Of a stretch of DNA of 64,000 nt, positions 23,631 through 35,480 are shown piece after piece (the stretch's first letter is position 1; every line of letters starts with the position of its first letter). The notes below the pieces were generated by a model, which was not told the origin of the DNA, did not search any database, and worked only from the letters and a program-made list of their open reading frames with translations. The position numbers and the translations under genes are program-made. The DNA comes from Hybos culiciformis (Eukaryota > Arthropoda > Insecta > Diptera > Hybotidae): contig OZ023274.1 of NCBI GenBank assembly GCA_964007475.1, positions 51,789,678 through 51,853,677 on the forward strand, read 5' to 3'.

Positions 23631-26600
23631 AAATATTTAAGTAATAATGATTAAATTTAATTAAATTAAAATGTAATTTGCATATATTATTATAAGTGTG
23701 GTAAATAATGTTATTAAAAAAATTCTTTGAAATTATTTCAATAATTGGCTTTATTTTATATGTATATTGAAATTAATCATATCTTGCCCTAGGTTTTAAA
23801 AATAATAATTATTTTAAGAAGGTAATAAACATTTTACAATAATCATTACTTTTCTACTCCCATCGGCGATATCTCAATTTATATACGTTCTTACCAATTA
23901 TTCACTTAATTTAATCTGCGGATTTCTTTGAAGATTTATAAATGTTACACTATGAAAAAAATCTTATTAATGAAGATCTAGATTTAGAATATTATAAAAG
24001 ACATTAAGTATGTTAATAATTCAAGTGTCAAAGGAATAGGCTTATAGTTATAGAAAGAAATTATGAAGATCGGATCTATTAGGATCTACAATCTCTTAGA
24101 TACAAAAATTTTGAACACATATTACATGTACTATAAAGTTATATGTATTTGTTTTACTTCCTAAGCTTCTATTTAACTTCATCTTTTGATTGGAAATGAA
24201 CTTTCAAAATATAGCAAATTAAAATTAAATAACTTTGCAAGGGTAGGTATATTAGATACTCGGTACTCCTTCTTAAGGCTTGTACACAACAAAACATTAT
24301 TATCATAACAATTATTATTTGTACATTATGTTTTTTTTATTTTTTTTAATAAGTTATTCACATAAAATATTATATATTTTTTAGATAATTTTTATATATA
24401 CACAATAAGGACTGTAATTTTCGTTAAAATAATAAAATTATGTTAAAAAAAAAGAAAATTACCTTATAGATAGTATTATATATATACATTTAAGTACATA
24501 CTATATAAAAAAAAAGAAATCACGAAATTGTATACAAATAATATTCAATTTCTTTTTGCTTTTTATTATTAAACATAATAATTTTAATTTCTTTGCTATT
24601 GTCGTTTACGAAAAGCAAACGCAGCATTAAAAATGGATTTTTTCTGAAGTATTATGCAAACAGTGTGTACATTTATACATATATTTGCGTAGAGGCTGAA
24701 ATTTTTTTTTTTTATTTTTAATGTAAATTCTTATTTCCTTATAAAAACAAAAACGAGATTTTTTTTTTTTTGGGAAAAATTTCAAATGTTCTCTTTAAAA
24801 TTTTGAGAAAAAAAAAATTGGGAAAATAGAAAAGAAAAGTATTGATTTTTTTTTTTATATGAACAATATTGGCCTTAGGTGACTAATGTGTGAAAGATAA
24901 AGGTTTTTTTTTTCATAAAATTCGCCTCAAGATTTATCCTATCGAAAGTTTATAAATTTATCGCTGTATAGAAAAAAATTGACAAATTGTTAACCGAAAT
25001 AAGTGAGCTATGAATAGCTTAAAGATTGAAGTATATTATAAAAATTTTATTTAGTATGTAAAGTACTATCTTTGCAAGTATAGTATTCTATCGCCATGAG
25101 TTTTGCATAAGAAAAATTTTTATATTTTAGCCTGGATTCACCGCTAACATTTATAGACAAACTACGTGTTGTGTAGTGTAGCGTAGTGTAATAGTATCCA
25201 TCAAATCAAAAAAAAAACAGCAATAAGTAGCTCTATATACTCAGACGTGGAACATATATAAAGGATAGACCATAATCTTGGATCAACATTGAATTGAAAC
25301 TAATAAGTATTTATTTTGACGAAAAAACTATATAAAATAATAATAATTTAATATAAGGCTTCATTTTCTTCAAAAACAGTTGAAAGACTCTTGAGTTTTT
25401 TCGATTTCCTTTAAAGAAAAAAATATTATCATAAAAAGATAAAAATTGGAATTCCACACCGGAATAAAAATAATAAAAATTGAAATAATAATAAACGAAT
25501 AATAATTTTATTTTCACTAAGTTGATTTTTTTTTTTTTGTTCTTTGCTTTTCAGAAAAATTCGTACCTACTTAGTAAAAATTTTCATCATCTTGTGTTTA
25601 TTTTTCGTTAGATTTTATTTTTCTTTAATAAGAAAAATATCTATCTATTTATGTATTTAAACATAAATATATAGGTACATTATATAGGTATATATAAAAA
25701 TGATAAAATAATTTTCTTTTCTTCAAGTAGAAAGCTAATAACAATTTAAAGGAAAAAAAAGTAATGGTATTTTTTTTTTCATGATTTTCTTCTCTTTTTC
25801 AAGTGTCAGCCTTCAAATAAGCTTTTGAAAGATTTGATTTCATATTCAAGGATTTATCAAAAAAAAAAACGAAATTATTTTTTTTTAAATATTCTTCAAA
25901 TCGCACCAAATAAATGCAGAATTTGATCTCCCTTCTAAATATAAGTATTATATAATGGAATTTAAAAAATTTATTAAAAAAAAATTTTAATGTTTATATT
26001 CTTAATGAATTTCAAAAAGAGTAGAGTTAAAATTTAGAAAATTCGAAAATTTCAAAAAAAATTTAAATTTATCATTTTTGGAGATTTTATTTTTGACATT
26101 TTGAATGAAGTTCTTTAATTATATTTAGAGAGGTTCAAAATTTTTATAACTATAATTTGAAATTTAATTAACTTGAATTTTAAAATTATATTTTCGAGAT
26201 GAATGAAAGTTATGCGAAAAAGTTAATCAATAAAAGTTTCTTTTCAAATGATTTATTATATATTTGAGAAATATCAAACATCGATATTATATTCAATCGT
26301 ATATTTTTTTATAGCTTTCAGTAAAATTCGTTGTACATATTTTTTAATCTTAAAATTAATGTTTATCTTTTCTTTCAACCCCCTAACATATCTTTGAAAA
26401 CTTTAATGGTATGCTTATCCGTTGGTACCCAAAAAATCATTGTTAAAAGCCATAAAGTGATTTATATGTTCGAATACTGAATTTTAGTTTTCTTACAATG
26501 AATTGCAAAAATTGTTAATTTATATTTATGCTTACACTTTTGCATAATTATATAACTAAAATGTATAAACAGTTTTCGGACGGTCTGAATAGCATCATTT

Positions 26601-27574
26601 ATATATTTATTTTTTTGTAAATGTAATTATAATGATTTTCACTATGGGAAACCGTGGGCAAACCATAATTTACTTACAATCTCCTCTTTCATTATATGTA
26701 TATATAAAAAAAAGAAAAAAAAAAATAACAAAAAAATAACATCATAAAAAATAATAATAATATTTATATGAAAATGGTGTTGAAATGGTTTAGCTTCTGT
26801 TCTTGAATATAAAATCAGTCAACATTTTTTATATTTTTCATAAAAGAAAATATAATATATACAAATATGTACATCATATATATTTATTTTTTTTATTTTA
26901 ATTTTAAATTTCTTATTTTTAAATATTGAAAATAGAATCTGTTGAAAGGATTTGCAGCGAAATTTTTTTTTATATAAATTAAAGGCCGATGACAATTAAG
27001 ACTTTATTCTACCTTAATTCGACATCATGATCATGTAGAAATATTTCTCAAACATTTTGACAGAAATTTGTTTGATTATAGGGATTTTATAGTCACGATA
27101 AAAAGACTTTTTCGACACCAAACTTGATTTCCATCAAACTTATTAACATTATGTATTTTCCTAATGAGATCAAAAAAATAAAATAAAATAATATTTACAT
27201 AAAAAGCTTTTGTTACATTAAAAGTCCTTTTTAAAGTCTTCAATGTTTTTATTTCCTTATGTAAAAAAAAATAAAAAAAATAAAATACAGACTTTTTATT
27301 AAAGAATCACGTACGTAATTTTGAATTTGTAATTCTTACCAAAGAATAATAATATAAAAAAAAAAAGAAAGAAATGTTAAAATATAATTTTTAATACGAA
27401 AACATGAAAAAGTCGACAGAAAATCGCATTTTTATTTCCTTAAAAAAAAAAAAAGCCATGTTTTATTATTTTATTTTATTTTTTTTCAACCAGGATGTTA
27501 AATTTTTTTTTTCTGGTTACAGAATACAAATAGACTTTTTATCTCTATGGGGCTTTCTGAACAAACTTTTTTTT
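23631..27574. other. AT-rich stretch, no gene seen
   Basis: No supported gene. A GC-richer spot at 26637-26685 is open on plus (MIFTMGNRGQTIIYLQSPLS) and also shows a GTAAGT-type donor on minus after ATGAAAGAGGAGATT. Neither can be developed further. Confidence 0.45.
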
Positions 27575-27774
27575 NNNNNNNNNNNNNNNNNNNNNNNNNN
27601 NNNNNNNNNNNNNNNNNNNNNNNNNNNNNNNNNNNNNNNNNNNNNNNNNNNNNNNNNNNNNNNNNNNNNNNNNNNNNNNNNNNNNNNNNNNNNNNNNNNN
27701 NNNNNNNNNNNNNNNNNNNNNNNNNNNNNNNNNNNNNNNNNNNNNNNNNNNNNNNNNNNNNNNNNNNNNNNNNN
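27575..27774. other. Assembly gap, 200 N
   Basis: Exactly 200 undetermined bases, flanked by a T run on the left. The round number suggests a fixed-size scaffolding gap, so the real distance is unknown. Open frames crossing it are artefacts. Confidence 0.98.
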
Positions 27775-27929
27775 AATGCCTGTTTAATGAAAGACATTAA
27801 TTTATTAACATAAAAAATCACTGATTATGTTTATTGTTTTTCACAATATTTTATTGGCCATCCCAATAGGCAATTTTATTTCTTGTTTTTTTTGTTGGAA
27901 TAATTTAAATTGGTTTCAAGCGCCAGTTG

Positions 27930-28420
27930 GGGCAGACTGTTTCCTAAACTTTTTTAGATTCGCAGAACCTGCTAAAAAGCTCTCGTCAACATCATAATAA
28001 AACAATTTTGTTACGGCTTCAAATCCTCAAATAGTAGTTTTTTTATTTTGTGACCCGAAATTTAGTCTAAACGAAAGTATTTAAAAAACTGTATACAGGA
28101 AAAGTTTACAAATGTTTTATTTATATGAAAAATCGATTTTTCCTTTATATGTGAATATGTGAAAAGTGCCGGGAGCTTAATAAGAATGAAAAGGAGGCTT
28201 TTTTACGAAGTAATATTCGCGTTTTTATGATGGAGAAAATAAGGGAAGGTCTTTGGAATTAAATTAAAAAACATAAAATGGGAACCAGTTGTTAAATGTT
28301 ATGAATCCCATCACTATAATCAGTCGTAAATTCTATTTGGAAAAAAATTTTCCAGCTTTTCTTTCAGTCCTCCAGAAAAGTGTATCAATGCTGCTGCTGT
28401 TAACCACGGAACTATACTTC
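27930..28420. mobile_element. Possible hAT-like remnant (terminal motif only)
   Basis: CAGACTGTTTCCTAAACTTT then TTTAGATTCGCAGAACC resembles the CAG...TTCCCAAACTTTTT...TTCGCGGAACC terminal motif of some animal hAT elements, and TTTTGTGACCCG follows at about 28050. The following 350 bp (to about 28420) are less AT-rich than the surroundings, for example GTGCCGGGAGC at 28167. I see no transposase motif and no matching right end, and the N gap lies just upstream. Confidence 0.25.
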
Positions 28421-30780
28421 ATTTTAAATAAAAACAAAATAATAAAATTATGCTAATTTTTATGTATGAATTTAAATTTATTTTACCCAAGATTTTGCCT
28501 GTCCAAAATATACACATAAGTTTGCTGTATATAAATATACGTATATTCCAATATTTGTTCATCCTTAAAAAATCACAAATTCTCTTCTCTTTAATTTTTT
28601 TTTTTTTTTAGAATAACAATTAAACAAAATTTTAGGTCATTTGAAAAATTAATAAAAATAAGATCATCAAAATTAAATCAAAAAATTTTTCGTGAAATTA
28701 TTCAAGTATAAAACTTTTTGGTTAACATATTTTTCAAATTAAATTTTCATTGGTTTTCTCTTCAAGGAAAATTTATATATAAAATAAAAAAAAAAATAAC
28801 AAATTTTGAGAGGTCAATTTAATGGATCAATGATTTTCAAATTAAATAACATTCATATTTTTTTTCTTTCGAAGGAATATTATACTATATATCCGCCGTA
28901 GATGATTGTGCGGTGTATATAAATTTAATCGAATAAAAAATTAAAAGTACGGTAATATGAATTTTTATTTGAAAATATTGTATAAGTTGAGAATTCCATT
29001 TAAGTATCGGTTCTCAGTTTATTCTTTAAATCAATTACGTACTTAATCAAATTTATTATATTACTTTAATAATATTAAGCACTAAAATGTTAAATAACAT
29101 CAATAACTAAAAATTGTTATTAGCAGCGAAAATAATCCATTAAATTTCTATAGCTTAGTTTAGTTATTTAATTTTATAATATAGTTATTTTTTTTATTGG
29201 TAAATAATATGAGAAATTAAATGATTCACTTGATATATACTATCGTTGACTATTCATTTATAATTCAGTTCTTTATATTTAAACGGAATGAAATTATATT
29301 TGACGCTGTGAGTATTAATTTTATATTGAAAATTATATATATGATTCGTTCCTCTATGAAAATTTTAATTTGTTAAATTTCTATAAATTTTGTTCTCTGG
29401 AGCTAGTCTTAGAAGATGCCAACTGTTTTATTAACAAGTACGAAGTACTATATTAGAATATATTGAATAGTGAATAGAACTTATATAAAATAGTATATAC
29501 CCATCTCGTTTAAATTGTTTCAGTTCGAATATTATGTGAACTTAATTCTACTTTACCTACCTTAACCATGTCTTAAGTTTTCTGTTCTTATATAAATGGA
29601 ACACATATATAATAAAATAATTAATTTCATCTTTTGGGTTTAATAGTATACGTTTATTTATTTCTCGTCGAACTTTTTATTCTAATTTCATCTTATATGA
29701 GTTCACACATTATGTACATACTTAAATTGATTTATTTCAAACTAAAAGAAGAATTTAAAAACAAAATGTTATATTTAAAAAAAAAAAAATTACTTATTCT
29801 TGCAAAGAAAATAAGGTTGACGTACTCTTCTATCTAATTAACCTGAAGTTAATTAGACTCTCTTTAACTAAATCACATTTTATTTTCAATTCAATTTAGT
29901 ATACTGTATATTTTGATGATTTTCCTTTAAGAATTTTTTTTTTTTATTTATGTTTTTTGTTCATATAATTTTTGAATAAACTTTTTTTTTCCCACACAAT
30001 TCATCGTCCCAGAAATAATTTTATGCAAAAACCATATAAAAAAAAAATAATATGAACATAAAAAAAAAATAATAAATGTTTATTTATACGTACATACATT
30101 AAAGTGTATATGTAAGTAAGTAGGTATATCGGGGTTTTTTTTTTCCATAATTCATTTAACAACAAAAAAAAAACTTCAACAATTATTCACATTACAAAAT
30201 TGATGGAACGGCGCGGCGAAGGTTCTATAACTATTAGAGATTTCGAAATAAGATTTCGAAACTTCATAATATTTTTTTTTCCTTCTATTTGACGAATTAC
30301 ATGTAATAATACTTCGTTTAGCTAAAAATTTGATTAAATTTGTCTCGGGAAACTTCTTATTTTGCTTAGCTTAAGCGTGTTTAAAGTTCAACAAAAGGCT
30401 TTCTTAACGCAAGTTTTATTAACACAAGCGAAATACAACACTAACCTAAAACTCAACTATATGATATTATTTTATAATGGTATCAAAAGATCAAATGTTT
30501 CTGCTTTATCTTGAAATTATTCTGTCAATCAGTGGTGGCAAACATAATTTAATTTTATACAAATTTATTTTCAATTACGCACAACATTTTTCCTTTATTC
30601 GGCTTTTGGAAAAACATAACTTTTAATAAATTTATTCACGGTACATTCAACTTTGGTTAAGAATTAATTTCTCTCTGTTTTAGTCATTTCCCAAAACATA
30701 ACTTTTTTTTTATTTTTTCAATTTTTTCCCTTTTGGAAACCCCCAAGTCATGTTTTTTTTTCTAATTTTTTTTTTGCTTT
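28421..30780. other. AT-rich stretch, no gene seen
   Basis: No supported gene. A small GC spot GGAACGGCGCGGCGAAGG lies at about 30204. The 67-aa frame at 29634-29837 is composition-driven. Confidence 0.45.
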
Positions 30781-31083
30781 TCATAGGGTCTTAGGTTTTA
30801 TATGAATTATTGCTTCATGTTTCAGTAGTGCCATTTTAAAATAAAGAACAATTTTAAACATTTTTTTTTTCTTCTGATTTGTATAAACCCTAATGTTGTT
30901 TAATAAAAATACTCTTTTCAAACATGAAATAGAAATTTTCCAGGTGGGCACATGTAGAAAAGTTTTAAGAAAGTTCAGACAATTCAGACATTTGAAACCA
31001 ACGTAGTCACTATACACTGTAATGTCGTCTATCTCATCTAGCGTCAATACCACTGTAAGGCTTAAGGAAAAGCTTGGTGCCAT
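30781..31083 (-). CDS. Unrecognised 100-aa open frame, possibly a remnant
   Basis: The frame starts MAPSFSLSLTVVLTLDEIDD and continues ITVYSDYVGFKCLNCLNFLK. The first two thirds (about 30890-31083) lie in DNA clearly less AT-rich than the flanks, with codons such as GCC, ACG, CTG and TGC. The tail (Lys run, then IKPKTL) is composition-driven. A GCAG/GTAG-type border is not evident. Two CxxC-like cysteines occur (KCLNC), but no zinc-finger pattern is complete. It could be a chance frame within an old repeat. Confidence 0.18.
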   Translation of the reverse strand: MAPSFSLSLTVVLTLDEIDDITVYSDYVGFKCLNCLNFLKTFLHVPTWKISISCLKRVFLLNNIRVYTNQKKKKMFKIVLYFKMALLKHEAIIHIKPKTL

Positions 31084-31621
31084 TTAAGTTTTGACATAAA
31101 TATATTTTTGGAATGCTGTATATATAATATACAGTGTCGTTTGATACATATCTTATTTTACCATGTTCTTCTTTATCAATATGAATAATATTTTTGTTAT
31201 ACATATACATGTACCTTAACCTTTAAATTTCTTATCATTAAATATAATCATTCAAAATAAGACAAATAAAATGGAAATAATAATAAAGGTCCCTATTTAT
31301 TTTTTATCATAAATTGCCCATCACATAGGAAATCTTTGAACCGTGGCAAAAAAATATAATAAAAGTTAACAACTTTTGTTTGTATTAGTTGAATTTTTGT
31401 TGTTTTTTTTTTTTATTCTGTAAATTTGAAGTAAAAATCAGTAAAGCATAACGGTAAAAAAGGAGCAACACTATAAGGTGTACAAGTACTGAAATTTTCG
31501 GTTTAAAATAAAATGTTTTTTATTCGATAGAGATAACTTTCTTTTAAGCATTATATTCAAACGAATTGACTTGAGTTGACCAACTTAAAATTTACTCGTC
31601 CGTATGTATGATTGTTGATAG

Positions 31622-31658
31622 TGTTTTTCAACAAGTCCTTTAACCTGGTTGAAAAACA
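31622..31658. repeat. Small perfect hairpin, 11-bp arms
   Basis: TGTTTTTCAAC pairs with GTTGAAAAACA around a 15-base loop. No T tract or RNA-gene context tells what it might do. Likely incidental. Confidence 0.4.
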
Positions 31659-31847
31659 TCAAACGATTTTGATATTTTGTATTAGTACACACAAATTATT
31701 ACATAAGTTGAATAATAGTAGTATAGTAATGTTGAAGAACTTTTAGAAGTCAAGTTTTTCAACTAAGTTCATAAGTCTGTAGCGAATATTGAATAAACAT
31801 CGTGCTTTAAAAGTATCAAAGGGCGACTTCAATGACAATAATAATAA

Positions 31848-32099
31848 CATTTTGTACATAATTATGTTTTAGTAGAAAGAGAAATCGGAGAGGGCTTAAA
31901 TGATAATTCCATTGAAATTTTAGAAGACATAATTAATGTGTATCCTTTTCTTGTTGGACACCATTTAACTTATGTTTTTAGTTTAAGTTCTATTTTCGAG
32001 TCAATTTCTGATAACAAACTCTGTTTTGAAATTGAGTTCCATGAATATTTCTTCACCCTTCGAATACTTTTCATAACGTTCATGAGCCAAATATTTTAA
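31848..32099 (+). pseudogene. Coding-like frame without Met start, exon or gene remnant
   Basis: A frame of 83 codons runs from a stop at 31845 to TAA at 32099. From about 31872 its composition is protein-like: VEREIGEGLNDNSIEILEDI then INVYPFLVGHHLTYVFSLSS, then CFEIEFHEYFFTL. There is no ATG before the last few codons, so it is not a stand-alone ORF. A plausible acceptor (ATTATGTTTTAG, 31861-31872) precedes it. Alternating hydrophobic and acidic residues suggest amphipathic helices. The pattern is loosely like one HEAT-type repeat of importin-family proteins (helix, P..., H L, then a second helix), but this is a guess by eye. It may be an internal or terminal exon, or part of a retro-pseudogene. 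Confidence 0.3.
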
Positions 32100-33124
32100 C
32101 TTATATTTTTTGTCATTGATTATAAAAAAAATAAATTTTGTCATATTTTCTTAAGTATATATATAATTTAATAACGATGTTGTTAATTTTATATAAATTT
32201 ATTTTTTATTTTTTTAAACTAAATACATTAAAAGCGAAGCAACAAGAGAACATCTGTTGCTGACCTAAACATAATGTTTATAATTTCATATTATTTTTTT
32301 TCTGTTAAAATATATAGAGTATTTGTTCGTAGGTACTTTAAGGTTGTTTTTATTTTATATATAAATATATATTATTTTTTTTCAAGAATTATTAGGTTCA
32401 TCAAATTTTATTACTCTCTAGACACTTTATAGTATATTGTCTCTGTGTATTTTAGGAGGGAGTTTATATTTAGTTTGTTGTTTGTATTAGTTTCTGCAAT
32501 TTGATTTTCATATTATATATATGAAAATAATACTTTTAAAAACCGAAAAATGAAAATAAAGTTACAAAAATGTTAAAATGTTATATCTTTTTTATTTTTT
32601 TTTTTATATTTTTTTGGGTAAAATCTTTAAATGATAGAATTTAAATTGTTGTTTCTTGTCGGAGGATACTTTTTGATGATAATGATGGGACTCAGCATAA
32701 ATAAAACAGAAAAAAAACCACAACCCCTAACAACCATATAATAATAATAATCATTAAATTGTTAAAAGGAACATGAAAAAAAAAATAAATTATTACTTTG
32801 GTATCAAAAAATGTAAACATAACAACCTTTTGAAATTTTTTTATGTTTACTGATTACAAAGGTTATTATTGGGATGTAATTTGATTTAAATTGTGTTAAA
32901 ATTAATAACTAATTTTTTTTTTTTTTTGCTTTTGATTATGTATGAAAAATTAATATTCTTTAAAAAAAAAAAATAATAAAACAAAAAGGTCTTAATTAGA
33001 CTATGGAATTTATATTTTAAATATATACATTATAGTTAGAAAAGAAGAAAAAAAAAATATAGTAATTATTTTCAATGATATTTTTTCGCATTAAAATAAA
33101 ATTATGTTGTGAGTGGGTTGAAAA
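32100..33124. other. AT-rich stretch, no gene seen
   Basis: Poly-T and poly-A runs with no structured feature. Confidence 0.5.
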
Positions 33125-33422
33125 TTGAATTCCAAAATTGTATATTCAAAAATAAGATACATACCAGATACCTTCAATTTCAAGTTCCGTCTAGCTAGAG
33201 CTAAAACTGCTAATTTGGTCACAGAAAGAAATTATCTTAATAACCAAACCACTCAACCAATAAAAAACTTAATCTTACTCTATAAATTTTTTGTCTGTCA
33301 TAAACCAGTGTGAAGTTATCTCCACACTATATATTCGATTGATAGTTTTATCTCTGCAAGGCTCGTTTCACACTGGGTCCACTGGTATATTACCTAAATG
33401 AGTTTCGTGAATCATTACGGAG

Positions 33423-33617
33423 TTGCAGGGATTACAGCGATATTTTTTGAATCTTACCTACAGTTACAGAGAGTATTTGCGTGTTTTTCGGACCTCTACA
33501 GGGACCACAAGATCAGTTTCTTGCAATCTATCCATTGAGGGGCAATTAAAAATTTTCGACACTATTTCCGAAACAAAAATTATTAAAAAGGCAGGTAAAT
33601 TGTTATATATTTTTTAA
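33423..33617 (+). CDS. Unrecognised open frame in a GC-richer block, possible exon
   Basis: The block 33150-33600 is less AT-rich than its surroundings. The frame reads QGLQRYFLNLTYSYREYLRV then FRTSTGTTRSVSCNLSIEGQ then LKIFDTISETKIIKKAG. A GCAG/GTAAAT donor-like site follows KKAG at 33593-33594. YREYLR-like words occur in PIF/Harbinger nucleases, but the rest does not follow that family, so I do not assign it. A companion frame at 33125-33313 upstream is separated by stops. CCAGTGTGAAG/TTTCACACTGG inverted words at 33306 and 33366 hint at a repeat. Confidence 0.18.
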   Translation: MQGLQRYFLNLTYSYREYLRVFRTSTGTTRSVSCNLSIEGQLKIFDTISETKIIKKAGKLLYIF

Positions 33618-34991
33618 TTTTTTTTAAATTACTATGTTGTTAGCCCCGAAAGGGATGCTAAAAATCGGTTCAGGGGCTACTGAAAATGGATTTAAATAGA
33701 TCTTAAATTGAAATCAAGAAAATTAAAAATAAATTTAAAAAAAAAATTAAACTTCTCGTTGTCCAAAGAAAACTCTTAATTTTTCACTCTAATTAATATT
33801 TTTTTTTTAAAAGGTTTTTATAAAAGCTCTCAGATTATAAGCAGCAAAAAAAAAGGAGGTAAATCTTATAAATGATTTTTTTTTCTTAAAGGAAACCCAA
33901 TTTATATACTTTAAATTTTTTATCAAAATAAATTTTGGTTTTTTTTGTTTTTTTGCTCGAAAAAAGGAACAAAAAAGTCTAACCTAAATTAAATATCTAT
34001 CTTTAACAATACCATTTTCTTCTTTTTTTTTTTATTAATTTCTTTTATTTTTTTTTAATAATTTAAGAAAATCAAAAAATAATTTTTTAAAAACTTTACA
34101 TTAAAAAATATAAGAGATATTAAAGAAAAGGAAAGTATATATAAAATCAGTAAAAAAAAATTATAGAAAACAATTTTCATCAAATAATCCTTTTTTTTTT
34201 GCTGAAAATACCAAGAAAAGGAACAAAAAGAGAGAACCTTTTTCTTTGCTTTTTTTTTTGTTGTTCCTAGCTTTGGACAAATTATGTTTAATGTAGGTAC
34301 ATATGTATATATGTACCTGGATGGATGGTAAAAAAAAATGAAGTAAAATGTTTTTCTTTTAAATTTTTTTTGTACAACTTATGATAAGACATTTATTTAA
34401 TTTTTATTTTATTTTTTTTCCAAACCTAGAAAAGATCATAAAATTTTGCTTTAATTTATTATATTGAATTTCAACAAAAAAAAAAAAAAATTAAAAAACT
34501 ATATATAAAAAAAAATTTAAAAGTTATATGTCGTTCGCTTATTGGTTTTTATTAGCGAGGTGTTATTATACTTTTGAGTGAAAAATGTTTTTTTTTTTGT
34601 GATTTTTGATTTTAGACCATTTTGATGAAAGGGTTATAAAAATTATTTTAAGTCTCGACAAAAATGAGACACTTGATTAGTATAATTAGTAACTAATGGC
34701 CAGACACTGAGGTAGAGAAATTTGGCGCTGATCGATCACATCTCACAGCCTTTATTGACGAAACACATTCAGATAAAAGTAAAATAAAATTTGTTCAAAC
34801 TTCATATATGAAAATAGTTATAATATCAATTGTGCTTTCAAGCAAGAAAATAATAACTTGAAACGAAAAAGACCATTTTAAAAATTTAGAAAGTAAAAAG
34901 AAAGAAAAAATTTTAAAATATGAATATAATAAAATTAATAACTTTATTCTGGTTTGAATTTGAATGAAGATGTTAACAGATCTACTAGCAG
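33618..34991. other. AT-rich stretch, no gene seen
   Basis: No supported gene. Many A/T runs, and a GC-richer bit at 34690-34760 with no interpretable frame. Confidence 0.5.
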
Positions 34992-35480
34992 TATATAACA
35001 GGGTTTCGAACCCGAACCGAACCCGAACCCTGAACCCGCTCCGGTTCAATGTTTTTTTTTAAATTATGTGAACCTGAACCCGAACCCGAACCCACTAAAA
35101 AAATTGGTTCGGGTTCAATTTTTAATTGCAATTATTACCTAAGTATGCGGCGCGTAGAAATTCAAATTTCATATTTCGCAGAATTTTTTTTGAATTTTTT
35201 TAATTGTATTTCTTTGGTTATTTTCATTAGTCTAGAAGTTTTCTTACGTAGTGAAAAAAGTGAATGAAAAGAATTTATAAGTTTTTTTTGAATTAAATAA
35301 AATAATTAAAATAAAATAAAAATTACATTTTAAACTAAACACTACATAGAATTTTTTTTCTTAAAAAAGTTGAACCCGAACCCGAACCCGAACCTGAACC
35401 GAACCCACTAAATTTTAAGGCATCGAACCCGAACCTGTACCCGTACCAATAATTTTCGGGGTTCGAAACCCTGTATATAA
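34992..35480. mobile_element. 475-bp hAT-like MITE with GAACCC arrays and 7-bp flanking repeat
   Basis: The element spans 34999-35473. Its ends are inverted repeats, CAGGGTTTCGAACC on the left and GGTTCGAAACCCTG on the right. It is bordered directly by TATATAA on both sides (34992-34998 and 35474-35480), a likely target duplication. CAGGG termini suit hAT elements, whose duplications are normally 8 bp, so the assignment is tentative in this AT-rich site. Just inside each end lie clusters of GAACCC/GGTTCG hexamers (left about 35005-35120, right about 35370-35450), in both orientations. The core is AT-rich with no transposase. The EPEPEPEP-containing open frame at 35049-35267 is a translation of this array, not a gene. 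Confidence 0.8.

Noticed and set aside
26631..26730. Plus frame MIFTMGNRGQTIIYLQSPLS and minus ATGAAAGAGGAGATT/GTAAGT
   Set aside because: Both are short and mutually exclusive, with no supporting context on either strand.
27404..27821. Open frames of 88 to 127 aa on both strands
   Set aside because: They are mostly N translated as X across the 200-N gap.
35049..35267. 72-aa frame with EPEPEPEP
   Set aside because: A translation of the GAACCC array inside the MITE.
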